A DNA stretch of 64,000 nt from Opisthorchis felineus (GCA_004794785.1 SJOL01006415.1:84259-148258), one strand, 5' to 3'; shown: positions 1 through 11,410, numbered from the stretch's first letter. Numbers and translations are program-made. Notes: generated by a model not told the origin, from the sequence alone.

Positions 1-1010
1 GAGAAGGTGCGCCTAATCATCCGTAGAACGGCGAATGCTTTTTGGGCCGATTCCTCATAGTGCAGTGAGAAGGACATGTTTGAAGAGAGCCAGATACCCA
101 AATCCTTTTTGGCATCTATCTTCGTGATGTCTTCTGGTCCATTCTCATCATGCACGACATAGGTGTTCGCGGAGTCTCCTCCAAATGACATATGGACGCA
201 CTCTTCGTCATTCAGAGGAAGATGCCAGTCCAACAACCACTGTTTTGCAGCGTCTACATCCATTTGAAGGGCACTGGCACTGGTACTCCAGGATTGCAAG
301 TCGTCCGCGAAAAGTAGATATGGACGTGAAAGAACGTCTGGACGGTTGTTGACGTATATCAGAGACAGCAGTGGTCACAAAACGGAGCCTTGAGGAACTC
401 CGTTGGAGATCGGCGCCGAAGAAGAGTAGGTCAAGCCTACTTTCGCTCGGAATGTTCTGTCTGATAGGAACGCCTTGACCCAGTGTAGGATTTTCGTCTG
501 AATCTCGTAAGGTTCGGGTCTGTGTAGCAGCGAGATGTGTGAGCCTCGATCGGATGCTTTTGAGAAGTCGAAAATTATGGCATCCGATATGAGTCTCTCG
601 TCCTTGGCTTGGGTTAAGCTGTCCATAAATACGAGCATGTTCGTCACGCAAGAACGGTTTGGGAGAAACCCGTGTTGAACTGGAGATATCAAGTTGTTGA
701 AGGTAAGGTGTTCTAGGATGGCTCGCCTCAGAATGCGTTCCATCACCTTGCATGGCACGCTAGTGTGGCCTATAGGCCTGTAGCTGCCAGGCGATGGCTG
801 GTCACCAGTTCTGTAGACTGGTGTGACAGTGGCTTCCCTCCAAGAAGAGGAAGGGTGGCCTTCGTCAAGTGACTGACGAAACACCAGGTAGAAATGATTT
901 GCCAGTGTGTACTACGTTTCCTTCAGGATCCTTGGATGGACTTCGCCGGGCCCCAACGCGCGGAACGGGTTGACCTTGTGCAAGAGTTGACGAACGTCTT
1001 CCACTTTTCC
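1..1010 (-). mobile_element. CR1/Jockey-like LINE reverse transcriptase fragment, cut by window edge
   Basis: Minus-strand RT of a non-LTR retrotransposon, read from about 1010 down to the window edge. Visible blocks in order: KVNPFRALGPGEVHPRIL, RPIGHTSVPCKVMERIL, LISPVQHGFLPNRSCVTNM, a DFSKASDR block (normally DFSKAFDRV), FLSDRTFRAKV, NGVPQGSVL, and the catalytic block [10 protein letters not shown] near 290-330, whose two Asp are intact. The frame is broken by a TGA at 375-377 directly after QGSVL, where the family has a Gly codon, and by a TAG near 886-890. The rest reads through, so the copy is fairly young but dead. The 5' end at about 1010 meets gypsy integrase sequence, which fits 5' truncation on insertion. 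The same family recurs at 5262-6880 and 11411-14400. Family level (CR1 or Jockey) is by eye. Confidence 0.88.
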
Positions 1011-1014
1011 ACGC

Positions 1015-2283
1015 AGTTGGACCTTGCCAAACTGGCGGACCTTCAGCGCTGTGATCTGAAGTTTACGTCCACTCTATCCTTTTCTTCATTTCAAGTTTAT
1101 TCAATTCCCTTACCCCTCCAGTCTGGAACCATTCTTTGTGATATGTCTACCAGCACAGCTCACCCGATCGTCCCCGAAGCTTTTCGACGAGTTGTTTTTG
1201 AACACCTTCATGGACTGTCTCATCCAGGAATCAGATCAACAAAGAGGCTGATTTGCGCATGTTTCGTGTGGCCCCACATGAACAAGGACCTAACAGCCTG
1301 GGCTAAAATGTGCATCGCCTGTCAACGCAGTAAAGTAACATGGCATACGGACTCACCTCCCGGTTCATTTGCAGTTCCTGATGCTCGATTTAGGCAAATC
1401 CATCAAACGGTTTTACTCATATTCTTACCAGGATTGATCGTTTTACCCGTTGGCCAGTAGCTGTATCCATTTCGGATACTTCAGCTGAAACGGTAGTCTC
1501 TTCGTTTTTACAGCACTGGGTGAGTAACTTCGGCATACCTTCCTCCGTTACTACCGACCGCGGTTCACAATTTCGGTGTAACCTCTTCCATGAGTTCCCC
1601 ACACTATTCGGTTTTCATCACAGTTCGACAACCGCGCATCACCCCTGTTCCAACGGCCTGGTTGAACGTTTCCATCGCTACCCCAAAGCTGCATAGACTG
1701 TCCAAATGAACCCATCCTCGTGGTCTTCTTCTTTGCCCCTCATTTTGCTTGCTATTCGTTCCACTATTAAGGAGGATCTTCACTGTTCACCAGCCAAACT
1801 AGTATATGGCACAACTTTACGTTTACCCGGTGAACTGGTTTTCCATTCTGGCGCAGAGCTTATTTCACACGTTACATTCGTCACCAGCCTAAAACAGCAT
1901 ATGTCTGAACTTCGTGCGACGCCGACAAGACGATCAACACGAAAAGGGCACATCTCAACCGATCTCTCTTCTACACCATTTGTATTTGTCCGACATGACG
2001 CATCAGAGAAACCACTTCAACCCTGTTATGATGGTCCCTTCCAGGTCATCTAACGCCACTCCAAATACCTCGTTTTAGAGACAACCGGAAAGCATGATAC
2101 TGTCTTCATTGATCATCTGAAGCCTGCGTTCATCGAAGCACCCACGGCCACATTCAGAAATCCTGCTATCCCACCAGCAGCCGCACCTACTCCAGATACC
2201 CCTTCCGCCAACCTAACTCCTTCCACTAGTCGTTCTGGACAACGTGTCCGTTTCCCTCAGCACTTAACTGAGTATGAAACGTG
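1015..2283 (+). mobile_element. Ty3/gypsy-like retrotransposon, pol integrase end, degenerate
   Basis: Plus-strand integrase part of a gypsy polyprotein, resembling the CsRn1-type elements of flukes. In order: a linker (GTILCDMSTSTAHP), the H2C2 zinc-binding module (HLHGLSHPG then MCIACQRSKV, 1200-1340), the catalytic core with TTDRGSQF (1550-1575) and GLVERFHR (1655-1680), and the C-terminal part LLAIRSTIKEDLHCSPAKLVYGT, extending to about 2283 as YDGPFQVI plus an out-of-frame remainder (FIDHLKPAF). The core has lost the block carrying the first catalytic Asp: after the FRQIH stretch it jumps with a frameshift into DRFTRWPVAV. There are also stops at 1458 and near 1696 and at 2051. It is therefore inactive. 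Upstream RT, protease and gag are absent, replaced by the opposing LINE. Confidence 0.9.
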
Positions 2284-3739
2284 AAGTGAGCAAATCTTGA
2301 TTCACTATTTTCATTATTCGAGCGTCTTCTTCTTTCATGGACAACGCTGTATTGGGTAAGTAGTGTGGTGTTTTATACGTTTCTTTTGCTTCAATTATAA
2401 CGTTACGTATTTCATCAATTGCATAAACGTTTCTTGTTTGAATACGCAAAACCACAAAAACACGCATTTGTACAATTTATATACAATACAGGCGTGGTCA
2501 CGTGCTCCGACTTTCTCTTCTCATTTCGCTCGCGCTTACAACGACCATTCGCGAGCTTCATGTGCTAACTCTGGTATCAAAACATTTCAGACCGTCTTCG
2601 GAGTTTATCGTATGTGAGAGCTTCCCGGAAAGAAGACTCCTGGACATCCACGATCGGATTATTATTTATTCACTGACCTGGGCCAACGGCGAACTATTTT
2701 AAGGAGAACACTTCTTGGTGCGTCTGTTCCATTCGACCCTTTTTATTATTGTGTACTCAATTCAGAGTAATTATATTTATTTCTTTGCCACACACTCCTG
2801 GTAAAGTAGCTTTTTTGGGTACCCAGACCACTAAAATATACACTTACATAACTGAAGCTTTTCATGCTGACTGGTAGCTACCGAACGCTGAACAAATGTT
2901 GAGGCCAGCGTCAATGTGTTGCAGGTACCCAGCGGGCTAGTTCCTACAGATTCACTCATGCTGTAGGGGTCAACATGTAATGGCCTGACGATGAACCACG
3001 ATTCCCCGTCCTGCGCAGTGGTATTTTGAGATAGTATTGAGCCAAATTTATATTATTGACTGTGATAGGGGTGTGAAGGCAATAAGGCGCTTTCTTCAAG
3101 CAACCAATGCGTCCACATTCGTGCAAATGGGGATGCTGCCTTCCTCCGGAGGACGGTTTAGAAAAACTCAGTCTAGAACACCGCACACTCAGATGGCCCA
3201 ACGGTCAACCTTGACAGCTGGCGCATTATTTAATTCGGTTAAAATGCTCTCAAAACCAATGAGCCTGGTTCACCTCAAAATGTACGTGCTGTGCACATCC
3301 CCATATGGAAACAGACAATTTTACCCCATAGCCTGCACCGTGCTGCCAGGCCTGTCCCCTATGGCCCAGTCGGTCAGAGAATTAAGAGATTGGCTCCGGG
3401 CTGTGTCACTCACATAAACCCTTAGGTAAACCCATGGTTTTAACAAGAACACAGTGGCGAACATTATTGTTTTCAGCATCTCTTTATCAGTCCAGCAATA
3501 TCTAATGGTTAAAAGAAGAGCGAAAAATAAAATACGCAGTGTTGATTGGTTATTGAAATGAAAAACGTTGAGACCCGAAGGATAGGTTGTTTGAGCGCCC
3601 CGCGTCTCATCTAATTGGATGCTGCGAGGCAGTCTCAAGGGCCGTTGGGTTATTTGGGCTTCAACATCAGGCTTGCTGAGACGAACGCTTCTACCCAATT
3701 CCTCGAGGGATGGATCGAACTTGGTCAATAACTAAAAGT
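2284..3739. other. Noncoding stretch after the gypsy fragment
   Basis: No exon-like or retroelement coding frame was recognised here. The first 500 bases, AT-rich with blocks such as a TATTATTTATTCACTG near 2660, could include the 3' LTR of the adjacent gypsy element, but no second LTR copy is in the window to compare with, so this is not claimed. Short open frames around 3000-3700 look random. Confidence 0.4.
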
Positions 3740-4690
3740 CTATTGGAAACAACTACGTAGAAGCCGCATCCAACCGGATGACGTCCCATCGAAACGACAT
3801 TCACGCAGTCAGCTTGACACACTGTACGCACAAGCGAGCGAGTATCAACGGCTAGCCAACCAAAGGTTACGCACTGTACAGGATCTTTCAGACGATGAGC
3901 ATCCGCGGGTTTATACCTTACGTTACAGGTATTGCTACAAAACAGGCTGACGAGAAAACATGCACACTGAACAAAACACTGAGTGATGAAAGACCGCAAG
4001 CAAAACTCACCAAAAACCTTGAGAGCTACGTACAAAACTGTTCCAGCTTTGTTTTAAATAAAACACCATTGGAAGTCTTATCGCCAGGGCCAAAATCCCG
4101 CTGCCCACGCAGTAAAGATGACAGATTAGCAGCTTAGATGCAATTTGAGGACCTAGTTGATCAGACTGATGATTTGTTTCCGGCCACAATGGTCAACTTA
4201 GACCGCTTCAAACCCGATCTGGTCAATTGCAGCTGTCAATATAATCACACTAGGTTGGTCAACAACAGTCCCCTTGCTAAGAAACATCTAGACTCACTAA
4301 AAGCTTTATGAATGAGGAGTGATACACTGCTAACAAAGCCTGAAAAAGCAGTGGGAATTGTACTTACGAACAGAAATGATTACCTCAGAAATATTATGCA
4401 GATTTAGCGAAGAGCGAAAGGAAAACGCCAGACACAAGCAATTGAGCTAAAACTGAAAAACTGTCTGAAGCGCTTGAGGGATGAAGGTTTAGCTTCTGAG
4501 GTCTTATTTTAACGCCTGAAACCTCCCAGTACCAGAATCCCGCAACTTTATGGTCTACCTAAGGTTCACGAGAGGGATGTCCCACTGAGGCCGGTTTGGA
4601 TATGTGTAATCCCTCATATCACACAACTGCCCTATTGTTTGTCGATATTAACCAATTGCGCATATAAAATGTTCACGCACTGTTGAATTT
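3740..4690 (+). mobile_element. Penelope-like retroelement fragment (N-terminal part and first RT blocks)
   Basis: Several consecutive frames, interrupted by stops, read like the start of a Penelope-like element (PLE) protein. The first (3745-3950) contains SQLDTLYAQASEYQRLANQR. The next (4000-4135) contains FVLNKTPLEVLSPGPK, matching the PLE block that usually reads 'LS.GPKF'. A third (4318-4400) has LTKPEKAVGIVLTNRNDYL, corresponding to the 'ADKG..VV......Y' block. The clearest piece at 4511-4680 has RIPQLYGLPKVHERDVPLRP, which is the PLE signature 'YGLPKVHK..VPLRPI'. The active-site YxDD region and GIY-YIG endonuclease are missing. The frame shifts between pieces mean this is an old, 3'-truncated relic. 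Confidence 0.75.
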
Positions 4691-5102
4691 ACGTTACAAC
4701 TCCAAATTGATGGGCATCCTGGTGCATCGAATGTCCATCTCGTTAAGCGAGGAACGAACACCTAGGGTTCCACATTAATTTCAAAGAATGACTTCTCGCA
4801 CTCCTCAAAACCCGTGAATCAACCTGTTTTCAACTGAACCTACATTTCCGTAGCAGGAAACACCTTCCTTTTCCGCTCATCCTGAGCCTGGTTTGTCGTC
4901 CTCATCTTGCCATATGTGGCCTGAGCTAATACCTCAGTTTTTCCGCTCGTCACCTTCAGCTCAGAACTGTCGAGTTTTATCTTTTACATGCAAGAAGAAA
5001 GCTTTTTCATCACATACAAGCCCAGTTTTGCTTTAGTGACAACCTCCCGCCCCACCTCCTCATTTTCTTTGGGTCTCAGCTTCAATGATGTCATGAATTG
5101 TG

Positions 5103-5190
5103 TTTCGATAATAATAGTAATGTTTATTCTCAACTGGTGGGTGGAATGCTGTCAGGCATGATCATAATGTTACGGTCAGAATAAAAGCAG
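5103..5190 (-). repeat. LINE 3'-tail repeat, copy 1
   Basis: The block that starts with an ATAATAATAGTAATG-type run and continues with an AACTGGTGGG...AGGCATGATC sequence is repeated 160 bases further on (5262-5345). In minus orientation it reads as the 3' end of the CR1-like LINE family, finishing in an ATT-rich tail. Two tails so close suggest two independent insertions or a local duplication. Confidence 0.6.
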
Positions 5191-5261
5191 CACTAGCAGG
5201 GTTTGTGGGTACAATGGATTGCGCGGAAAAGGGTCAGTGTCATAAACAGTGGGCATTATTA

Positions 5262-5380
5262 ATAATAATACTAATAATAAGTTTATTTCCCAACTGGTAG
5301 GGAGCATGCCGATTGAGGCATGATCGGGTCGTTACAACCTGAACGCGCCAGGCAACAACACAACGGAGAGGAAGTTACAA
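5262..5380 (-). repeat. LINE 3'-tail repeat, copy 2 with ATT-rich tail
   Basis: Read on the minus strand this gives GCGCGTTCAGGTTGTAACG, then CTACCAGTTGGGAAATAAAC, then a run of TTATTATTA-type units. The same sequence, somewhat diverged, closes the plus-strand LINE fragment at 12225-12335 (CGCGTTCAGGTTGTAACC and CTATTAATAATAATAATATT). I take it as the 3' terminus of the minus-strand LINE whose coding end lies at 6408-6880. Confidence 0.7.
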
Positions 5381-6407
5381 CCAATGAAGCATGCATATTA
5401 CGCGGAAAGTCACGGCATTTGGGAGAACCGAAAAAAAACAAGGACAATGGGCATGAGGTACGGCTGGTTCAAAAATGAAGCCGGCTGACCTGAACTAAAA
5501 CTGAAAACCGTTGCTGGCCATGAGTGACCTTGGGCGGTCGGGTAAATGGCTAGGGTCGCTAAAAGCACAAATGAAGATAGAGATTGAAGAATTCGATCTA
5601 AAGACGAATGGCAAGTTTTGTATCAAAAATATGGTTTAAATTGAAACTGAGTAGACTCAGTGGTGGCACTGTTGTAGGGAAGTCAGGTGTAAAGGATAGT
5701 TTCGATGGGGAGATAGTGCCAATGCATAGGGCCAAACAAACATCGTAAATGAAATTGAACTTGTGGAAGAGGCAAACCGAAATTGCCGCGGGAACCTAGG
5801 TGGCTTCAGCAGTTTAGAACGAGTCGGCTGGGACCAAGTGAAAAATTTGTTTGTAGTTGCGATTACGGGCTTGAGTGTACGAGAGGTTGCGGTCGAACTT
5901 CTGAGGAAAATGGTTGTGGGACTGCCATCAGACTGGGTATGGCAGTGCTATGCAATCATGGAACTGACATAATTTGGTTTCTGGACAGCCTCGTAACGGT
6001 CGTCACGGTTGCTGCAACCGGACGGGGGGTACGCACTTCCGTGGCAGCTGGATCTTGGTTAGACGAGAAGATTGGCATAGATAGAGTCAAGCGGATGCAG
6101 AGTCACGGAAAATTTCCAATCAGTAATAGGACCATGTGAGTGTAGACCGCGGACAAGCCAGATTGAATGAATGACGGTTGTACGGGGCTTTTGCGCAACT
6201 ACAGCCGAAGTTTGAAGCTTGGGAAGAAGGTGAATGAGGAAGGAATAGGATGAGAACAGTAGCGTTTAGTGAGTACCAGGAAGCACCAGGTAAAACGGTG
6301 TCCGATAGAAAAATCTAAAAGGGGATGACAGCAAGTTAAATGAACCCAGGAAGAGGTGGATTTTGTTGGCTGACCAAGAAGCCAAATACTAGCTGGGGCA
6401 CACGGAT

Positions 6408-6880
6408 TCACGGATTGATACGCAGGATCGAGGCATTTGCCCAAGTTTCCCGGGTCGGTTGTGTTCTTGTCGTTCTGCAGTTGTGGTTCACCTGAAAGGC
6501 ACAAGAAAAAAAAGGGTGTAGCACTGCTCTGTGAGTTCTCAGCACAGGGCAGTAATTTTGCCAGCACGAGGACTCGCATAGAAAAGTGTCTAGTAGTGCC
6601 TTGAACTGGGTTCTAGAAGGAGCGTGGACAACTGTCGGAGGAACGTTATTCCACGCAGCTACTACACGAAATGAGAAAAAATTTTGCCTAATAAAAGTGT
6701 GCGCTCTGGGCTTGAAAATCTTCTTACCATGTCCCCGCCGTGTGTTTGCTGGCTCAACGGTGAAAAACCTGTTGGCCAAACGTTGTTCAAACAGGGCATA
6801 AGTAAGAATTAGGTCTCCTCGGAGGCGGCGATACTCGAGGGGACAGAGAAGGCGCCAAATTTTAGAAAGATAAGGACTTA
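6408..6880 (-). mobile_element. CR1-like LINE, C-terminal end of the RT ORF
   Basis: Minus-strand frame with [20 protein letters not shown], then [39 protein letters not shown] and TFLCES. This is the post-RT tail (the RxNxFFxRxxxxWNxLP motif) of CR1/Jockey-type elements. It lines up with the end of the plus-strand copy at 14059-14260. The coding region ends in the 6400s. A 3' UTR-like stretch runs down to the ATT-rich tail at 5262, so the whole fragment is probably 5262-6880. The 5' part, including the RT core, is missing, which is a typical 5' truncation. Confidence 0.75.
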
Positions 6881-6899
6881 GTCACTTTGGCAGAGAGGC

Positions 6900-7860
6900 T
6901 AGCCGTTGGACTTGTTGGAACAGCGATTACATGGCGGTAGTTTTAAGCTCAGCCAAAAATCCAATCACAGGGTTTCCGTTATGCAAAGGGGGCGGTAATG
7001 TAAACAGGGACAGCAGACAAATAATACGCGGTTGGGCAACAGCTTCCGAGATAATGGATAAGAACGGTAGTTTAACTGGAATCTGCTACGTCAACTCAAC
7101 AAGGTGAGAGTATAAGTCGCCAGTCACCGAGTCACTTCTGTTACCTCAAAGAAACGAATGGTGCATGGCAAAAATAGCCTTTAAGTGCCAGCTGTGACTG
7201 CTGGTAATCGGAAATAACTAGGAATTTACGTTTTATGTGTATATGATTGCTTCAGAGAACATGAGGGAAGAACGTGCGTGTTATGTCTGGATGATGAAGT
7301 GGACTTGGGGTGGTTCGACCCAACTAAGACGAAGGTGGCAACTCCTTGCACGTCGATGTTAGCCATGAGCCTCCGCCATAACTTCAGGCTACCCCATGCA
7401 ATGTGTATATTTTTAAAACAAATGACTTTATCATGCAAACATTCGCATAATGCTTTTTGTCCCGAAATACGTCTATTTATGCGTATCTTCCACGCTTTTA
7501 TACACTTCTAAGCGCCTGCAGCTGGCATCCGTTATATCGCACTAATATGTGCTACTATGCTCATTTCTGACGGCACTCCGCCCCTCGGTTGGGAATTACT
7601 ATTAATATTATCATCCCGGCTCTCTGTCTTGACATCATCATTTTTCAGGTCTCACGAAATCCCACAAGTCCGAACATGGGACCAACCATTTATCCCTCGA
7701 ATTTCCGGAGCTTTTCCACCAAACAAAAATATATTACTCTAAAATATCGGGAAATCCTGTGTGTTACTGGCAGCCTCTCTTTGCGGTTGAACTGGTTAAT
7801 CCCGAGAAGACATGCAACTGCCGCCAGTATGCAGTTCGTTGATCAACGTGCCTCCATCAG
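6900..7860. other. Noncoding stretch
   Basis: No feature could be supported. Open frames at 7278-7876 are short and do not show a family motif. The last 100 bases may belong to the RTE-like relic that follows. Confidence 0.4.
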
Positions 7861-8512
7861 TGTGAAGCAAGCCTAAAAGGAGCAACTACGAAAGTCTCTT
7901 CTGGACGGGACCACTTCTGAATTTGACGCCTACCGGAAGGTATAATCTGGAAACTTACGAGATGCTGGGCGCTCAGCTTGTAGAACGGTTCAACCAGCCA
8001 TATCTAAGCGCTGGATCTCAGGCAGTGGTTGAAAACTGCTTGAGGCTCGGACAGTGTTCGACAGTAAAATACTGCTCGACGAACAGTCAAACTTCAGTTG
8101 AAAAAGAGCATCTGCGTGGATCGAGAAGCCTGGTGGATTTAGAAGGCTGAAGAGATGGAGGGGATGATAAAAACTGGGAGCGCTTGTAAACAGCCCCAGC
8201 TCTTAAGCATAGCAAGTCCACGAAAGCCTCCGGTGAGCAAAACAGGCACTTATAATGACGGATCACTTATCTGTGACAAGAAAGAGCCTGTGAATCTTTG
8301 GGCTCAACTCTTCTGAGGCAAGTTCCACTTGCAGCCTGCAGATGCTGAGCCGGTTTTCCAACAGATAGCGCAGCCAATGGGAGTGAGCTTGGGTCCTACG
8401 ACTGTTTTGGAAACAACTGAATGCCTTGAGTCTTCAGTCAGCACAGAGCTGTGGGTCCGGCGGAACGCCCGCCCACTCTGTTCAAAGATAAAGGCAAAAC
8501 TGTTGGTAGCGT
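7860..8512 (+). mobile_element. RTE-like LINE relic, region between endonuclease and RT
   Basis: Broken plus-strand frames resemble the linker of fluke RTE-like elements. Readable pieces are EQLRKSLLDGTTSEFDAYRK at about 7880-7940, then NDGSLICDKKEPVNLWAQLF at about 8257-8312 (the family normally has a 'DG.L..D...I..RWAEHF' block), then LQPADAEPVFQQIAQP and LGPTTVLETTECLESS at about 8330-8440. Stops and frame changes separate them. The assignment rests on motif order by eye. The remainder of the RT seems to resume at 9320 after a SINE-like insertion. Confidence 0.5.
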
Positions 8513-8583
8513 GAGGAGATTTGGTTATTTTTGTGGGGATTTCGTCCTGTAAGTGAGGCTAATCCATGCTGAGAAGTCGAGAA
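8513..8583 (+). repeat. 71-bp direct repeat, left copy
   Basis: Starts GAGGAGATTTGG and contains GATTTCGTCCTGTAAG. A second 71-bp copy, roughly 80% identical, lies at 8900-8970, on the other side of a tRNA-like SINE. Confidence 0.7.
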
Positions 8584-8639
8584 TCACTGCACAGCTGTTG
8601 CATCCTTATTGGAAGCCATCAGCACTGCCCACCTCGCGA

Positions 8640-8890
8640 AACTCCGGAGAGTCCCGGCCCCGCGACCTCCTGGCTAGTAGTTTGAACACTTAACCGTTCG
8701 GCCACGATCGGCTGACCAGCAGGGTGATTAACTCGCACTTAGACAAGATATAGCGCCGTTCATCTTTCAATCACAGGATCCACATCACGCGGTCACACGT
8801 GGTGACTGGCTCCTCGGGCAACGACTTCTCAGCTGGAAGTTTCGCTCATCGGGTGAAGTTTATTCTTCCACTGAGCTACCTATAGATTGT
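8640..8890 (-). mobile_element. SINE-like repeat with tRNA-like segment (family 2), copy at 8.7 kb
   Basis: On the minus strand the segment 8706-8650 reads like the body of a tRNA: an A-box-like TGGCCGAACGGTTAAG, then a degenerate B-box GGTCGCGGGGCCGGGACTC. The region 8707-8890 next to it and the tRNA-like part together are matched, in the same order, at 59500-59735. That makes this a dispersed repeat, not a tRNA gene. A similar tRNA-like block is also seen at 27250-27310. Flanking 71-bp direct repeats (8513, 8900) are too long for an ordinary target-site duplication. Confidence 0.65.
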
Positions 8891-8899
8891 CGGTACTGT

Positions 8900-8998
8900 G
8901 AAGAGATTTGAGGATTTCTGTGGAGATTTCGTCCTGTAAGTAAAGATAATCTGTGCTGAAAAGCCGAGAAAGCTCTCTATGCTTGCAGGACGAAATCT
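8900..8998 (+). repeat. 71-bp direct repeat, right copy, with short hairpin
   Basis: Copy of 8513-8583. It extends into a hairpin: 8925-8940 (GATTTCGTCCTGTAAG) pairs with 8982-8997 at 15 of 16 positions. The core GGACGAAATC also occurs at about 29258, so this end belongs to a dispersed repeat. Confidence 0.65.
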
Positions 8999-9319
8999 TC
9001 ATATGGAAGCGAAATCCCTAGTCAATGTTTGTGTTACTTATTTGCCTCTATCTGTTGGGAAAAGAATGTTGCAACTAACTGAACTGGGTCAATAAGGCCA
9101 CCTTCTGTATTTAGTTTTGTTTTGTTTTGTTACTGATGAGATAAGTAGGGGGACATTGGAAGGTCTTCAGAACCCCAATGTTAAGATCTTCTCTATCGGG
9201 ATACTCGTCAACGCACAACGAGCAAACATCATTTTTTACTCTTGAACAAGGGCAAGCTGGTTAAAGGACCTATTATTGTTATCAAGCGCAACGTCACTCG
9301 AGAAGCTAAACAAGGTCGT

Positions 9320-9645
9320 CCAGTCCTTTGGCGAGAGCTTTGCTCACACGGATTGCAATCATGCTGCCAAACTTACGGTCATTTAGGATGCCTGCTAGAA
9401 TTCACCGGGTACTACTGGCTCTGTGGGACACCTCATATCTTGGAAGTTGCACCAGCTCTGACGGCAGTGACAGACGATGCAGGCGCACGAAACCACGCCA
9501 CTTTTTGTTTCAACGTGGCGTCTCACCAGATCTCGGACAATGTGTGTACCAGACTGCAGTGCTGGCCGTGTTGTTGTACTGCTGCGAGGTTCGTCAACGT
9601 GGTCCTTCCTCTGTTCGTCTGGAGGCCCTGAACGACAAGAAGGCC
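9320..9645 (+). mobile_element. RTE-like LINE relic, C-terminal RT tail
   Basis: Two overlapping frames, alternating through frameshifts, give pieces of the RTE C-terminal region: a TSYLGSCTSSDGS block (family 'Y.YLGS.IS..G'), TDDAGAR (family 'E...RI..A'), then GVSPDLGQCVYQTAVLAVLL followed by YCCEV and VRLEALND (family 'K..VY...V...LLYG.ETW......RRL..F......'). It resembles the better preserved copy at 30240-31150. Probably the same inactive element as 7860-8512. Confidence 0.6.
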
Positions 9646-9649
9646 AGTC

Positions 9650-11400
9650 CGGTTTCCGCCTGGTCTCATACCTTTCTTCGTTTGATCGTGAGCCTTTCTT
9701 GAAATAGAATGATACTGTTGTACGGGGACGAATAACCGGTTTTCCCCTCTGGTGCTGATGCCATTGATGCTGATGGTTGTTCAAAACCATTCCACCCCTC
9801 CACCAATTTACCTCTGGTACTTTCACCTCCCAAGAATGCTGTGGCAGCACCTAACTCCAAAATCACCGTCCTGTTATGGCAATACCCCGTAGTTGCCTGT
9901 AATTATCGTTGTCCCCCCTGGCTTAGAAGAAACAGCTGAGGTAAACCGCTGTTTTCGATTTTCCCAAAATGGGGCCCTGCACGTGCGACCAGGTACAAGC
10001 TGGGTACGGCCTCAAGACCAGATTCCCCAGCGCTGTCCATTTGAACATAGGTGCAAGAAAGAGCTGCGAGTTATTTGTCAAACCTGGCTTTGTCCTGGCA
10101 CGTGCCCACTGTCTTCTCCAGTGTTTTTTGGCCGACGCGCAGGTTCACCCTGTGGCTGATTGTTCTTGTCCTTCGCCGAATTGTTGGGAGGTGACTCTGT
10201 AAGAAAAACCCAGCTCAGCAAGAGACTTCTTGGTTAGCCGACAAAGGTTTATAACAAACTGCGGTGCTCCTCCTTTGAGTCGTTTCATGTGATGATGAAC
10301 TTCCTCTGGCCTTCAAGCGCGTCATCTGTGGGGGAGGGGATTCAAATGTCATTCGGTCGTCTTCTTAATTAGCCGTCGCCCAAGGCCCGGAACTAAAACA
10401 CGCAGTAAATTCTACTGCCATTAACATTCGGAGCAGAGTAAATCAGTGAGTGATAAAGCTGCTTAAATACTGCCCAACCTGTCCTGCACATCGACTACTC
10501 TTATCTATCGAAGAAAGCTTCAAAAAGACTTTGGTCGTTTTCTTGTTTTCTGTGGCATCCATCACAGAACTGTGCAGTTATTTGATGAGTGCATTCGTAT
10601 TCTCCTACCCGAATGCGGGCACGGCTTCAGTATAATCAACAACCGCAGACCCCTCGACTATAAACAAAAGTGATGGTCGTGCGTAGGTGAGCCTCGCGTG
10701 GGCGTGGTATCCAAGGTATGTGGAATTATCGTAGCTTATTTTCTCGCCAGACGACCAACACGCAGCAGTGAACCCCACACCTAATTTACAAGTTCCAAGC
10801 TGGATTGAGTCGGCTGTGCGAAGATAACCAGTGAAGTCTATTGAGAGATCAAACACAACCGTTGATCTCGATGCCGTGAACTGCTTTGAGAACCCCATAA
10901 CCACGGAAGATGTGATAGCGCCAGCCTCCTGCTCCAATCCAACGAAATCAGCCTCCCTAATCGTGGACGCAGCCGTCACTTATGACGCGGGTATCCAAAG
11001 CCACAAACCAGACAGCTGTGTACTGAAAATGTCAACATACACCGAGTTAGCCCCGCCAATCGCGGGTGACCTGGAGGTCTGAACAAACACAAAAGGAAAG
11101 CGACTGTGGTCAAATAAGCCACGTATGCCGCACCCCATGGAAAAGCCGTTGGCCAGATTTAAGGTGCAGTCCTCCGTAAAAATGAGCCTCTTGGGATGGC
11201 CACCAATAGGAATACCCCTTGCTGGTGGCATGCAACGCACAAGTGACCCGGCGGGGTGTCACAGAGGAACATTACCGGCCACACCGTATCAGAAATCCCA
11301 AGAAGCCAACACTCAAGTGTTTACCCCAAATCCTTGAACAACAAGAAGTCCAGACAGCCAAAAGGTGGTATTGCATGAGCTGCAAGTGACGGCCACCGAA
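9650..11400. other. Noncoding stretch, possible 5' part of the following LINE
   Basis: No gene was recognised. A plus-strand frame at 10831-11082 and its continuation at 11125-11337 could be 5' sequence of the CR1-like element that starts its endonuclease at 11411, but no motif proves this. Confidence 0.3.
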
Positions 11401-11410
11401 ATTTTCAAAC

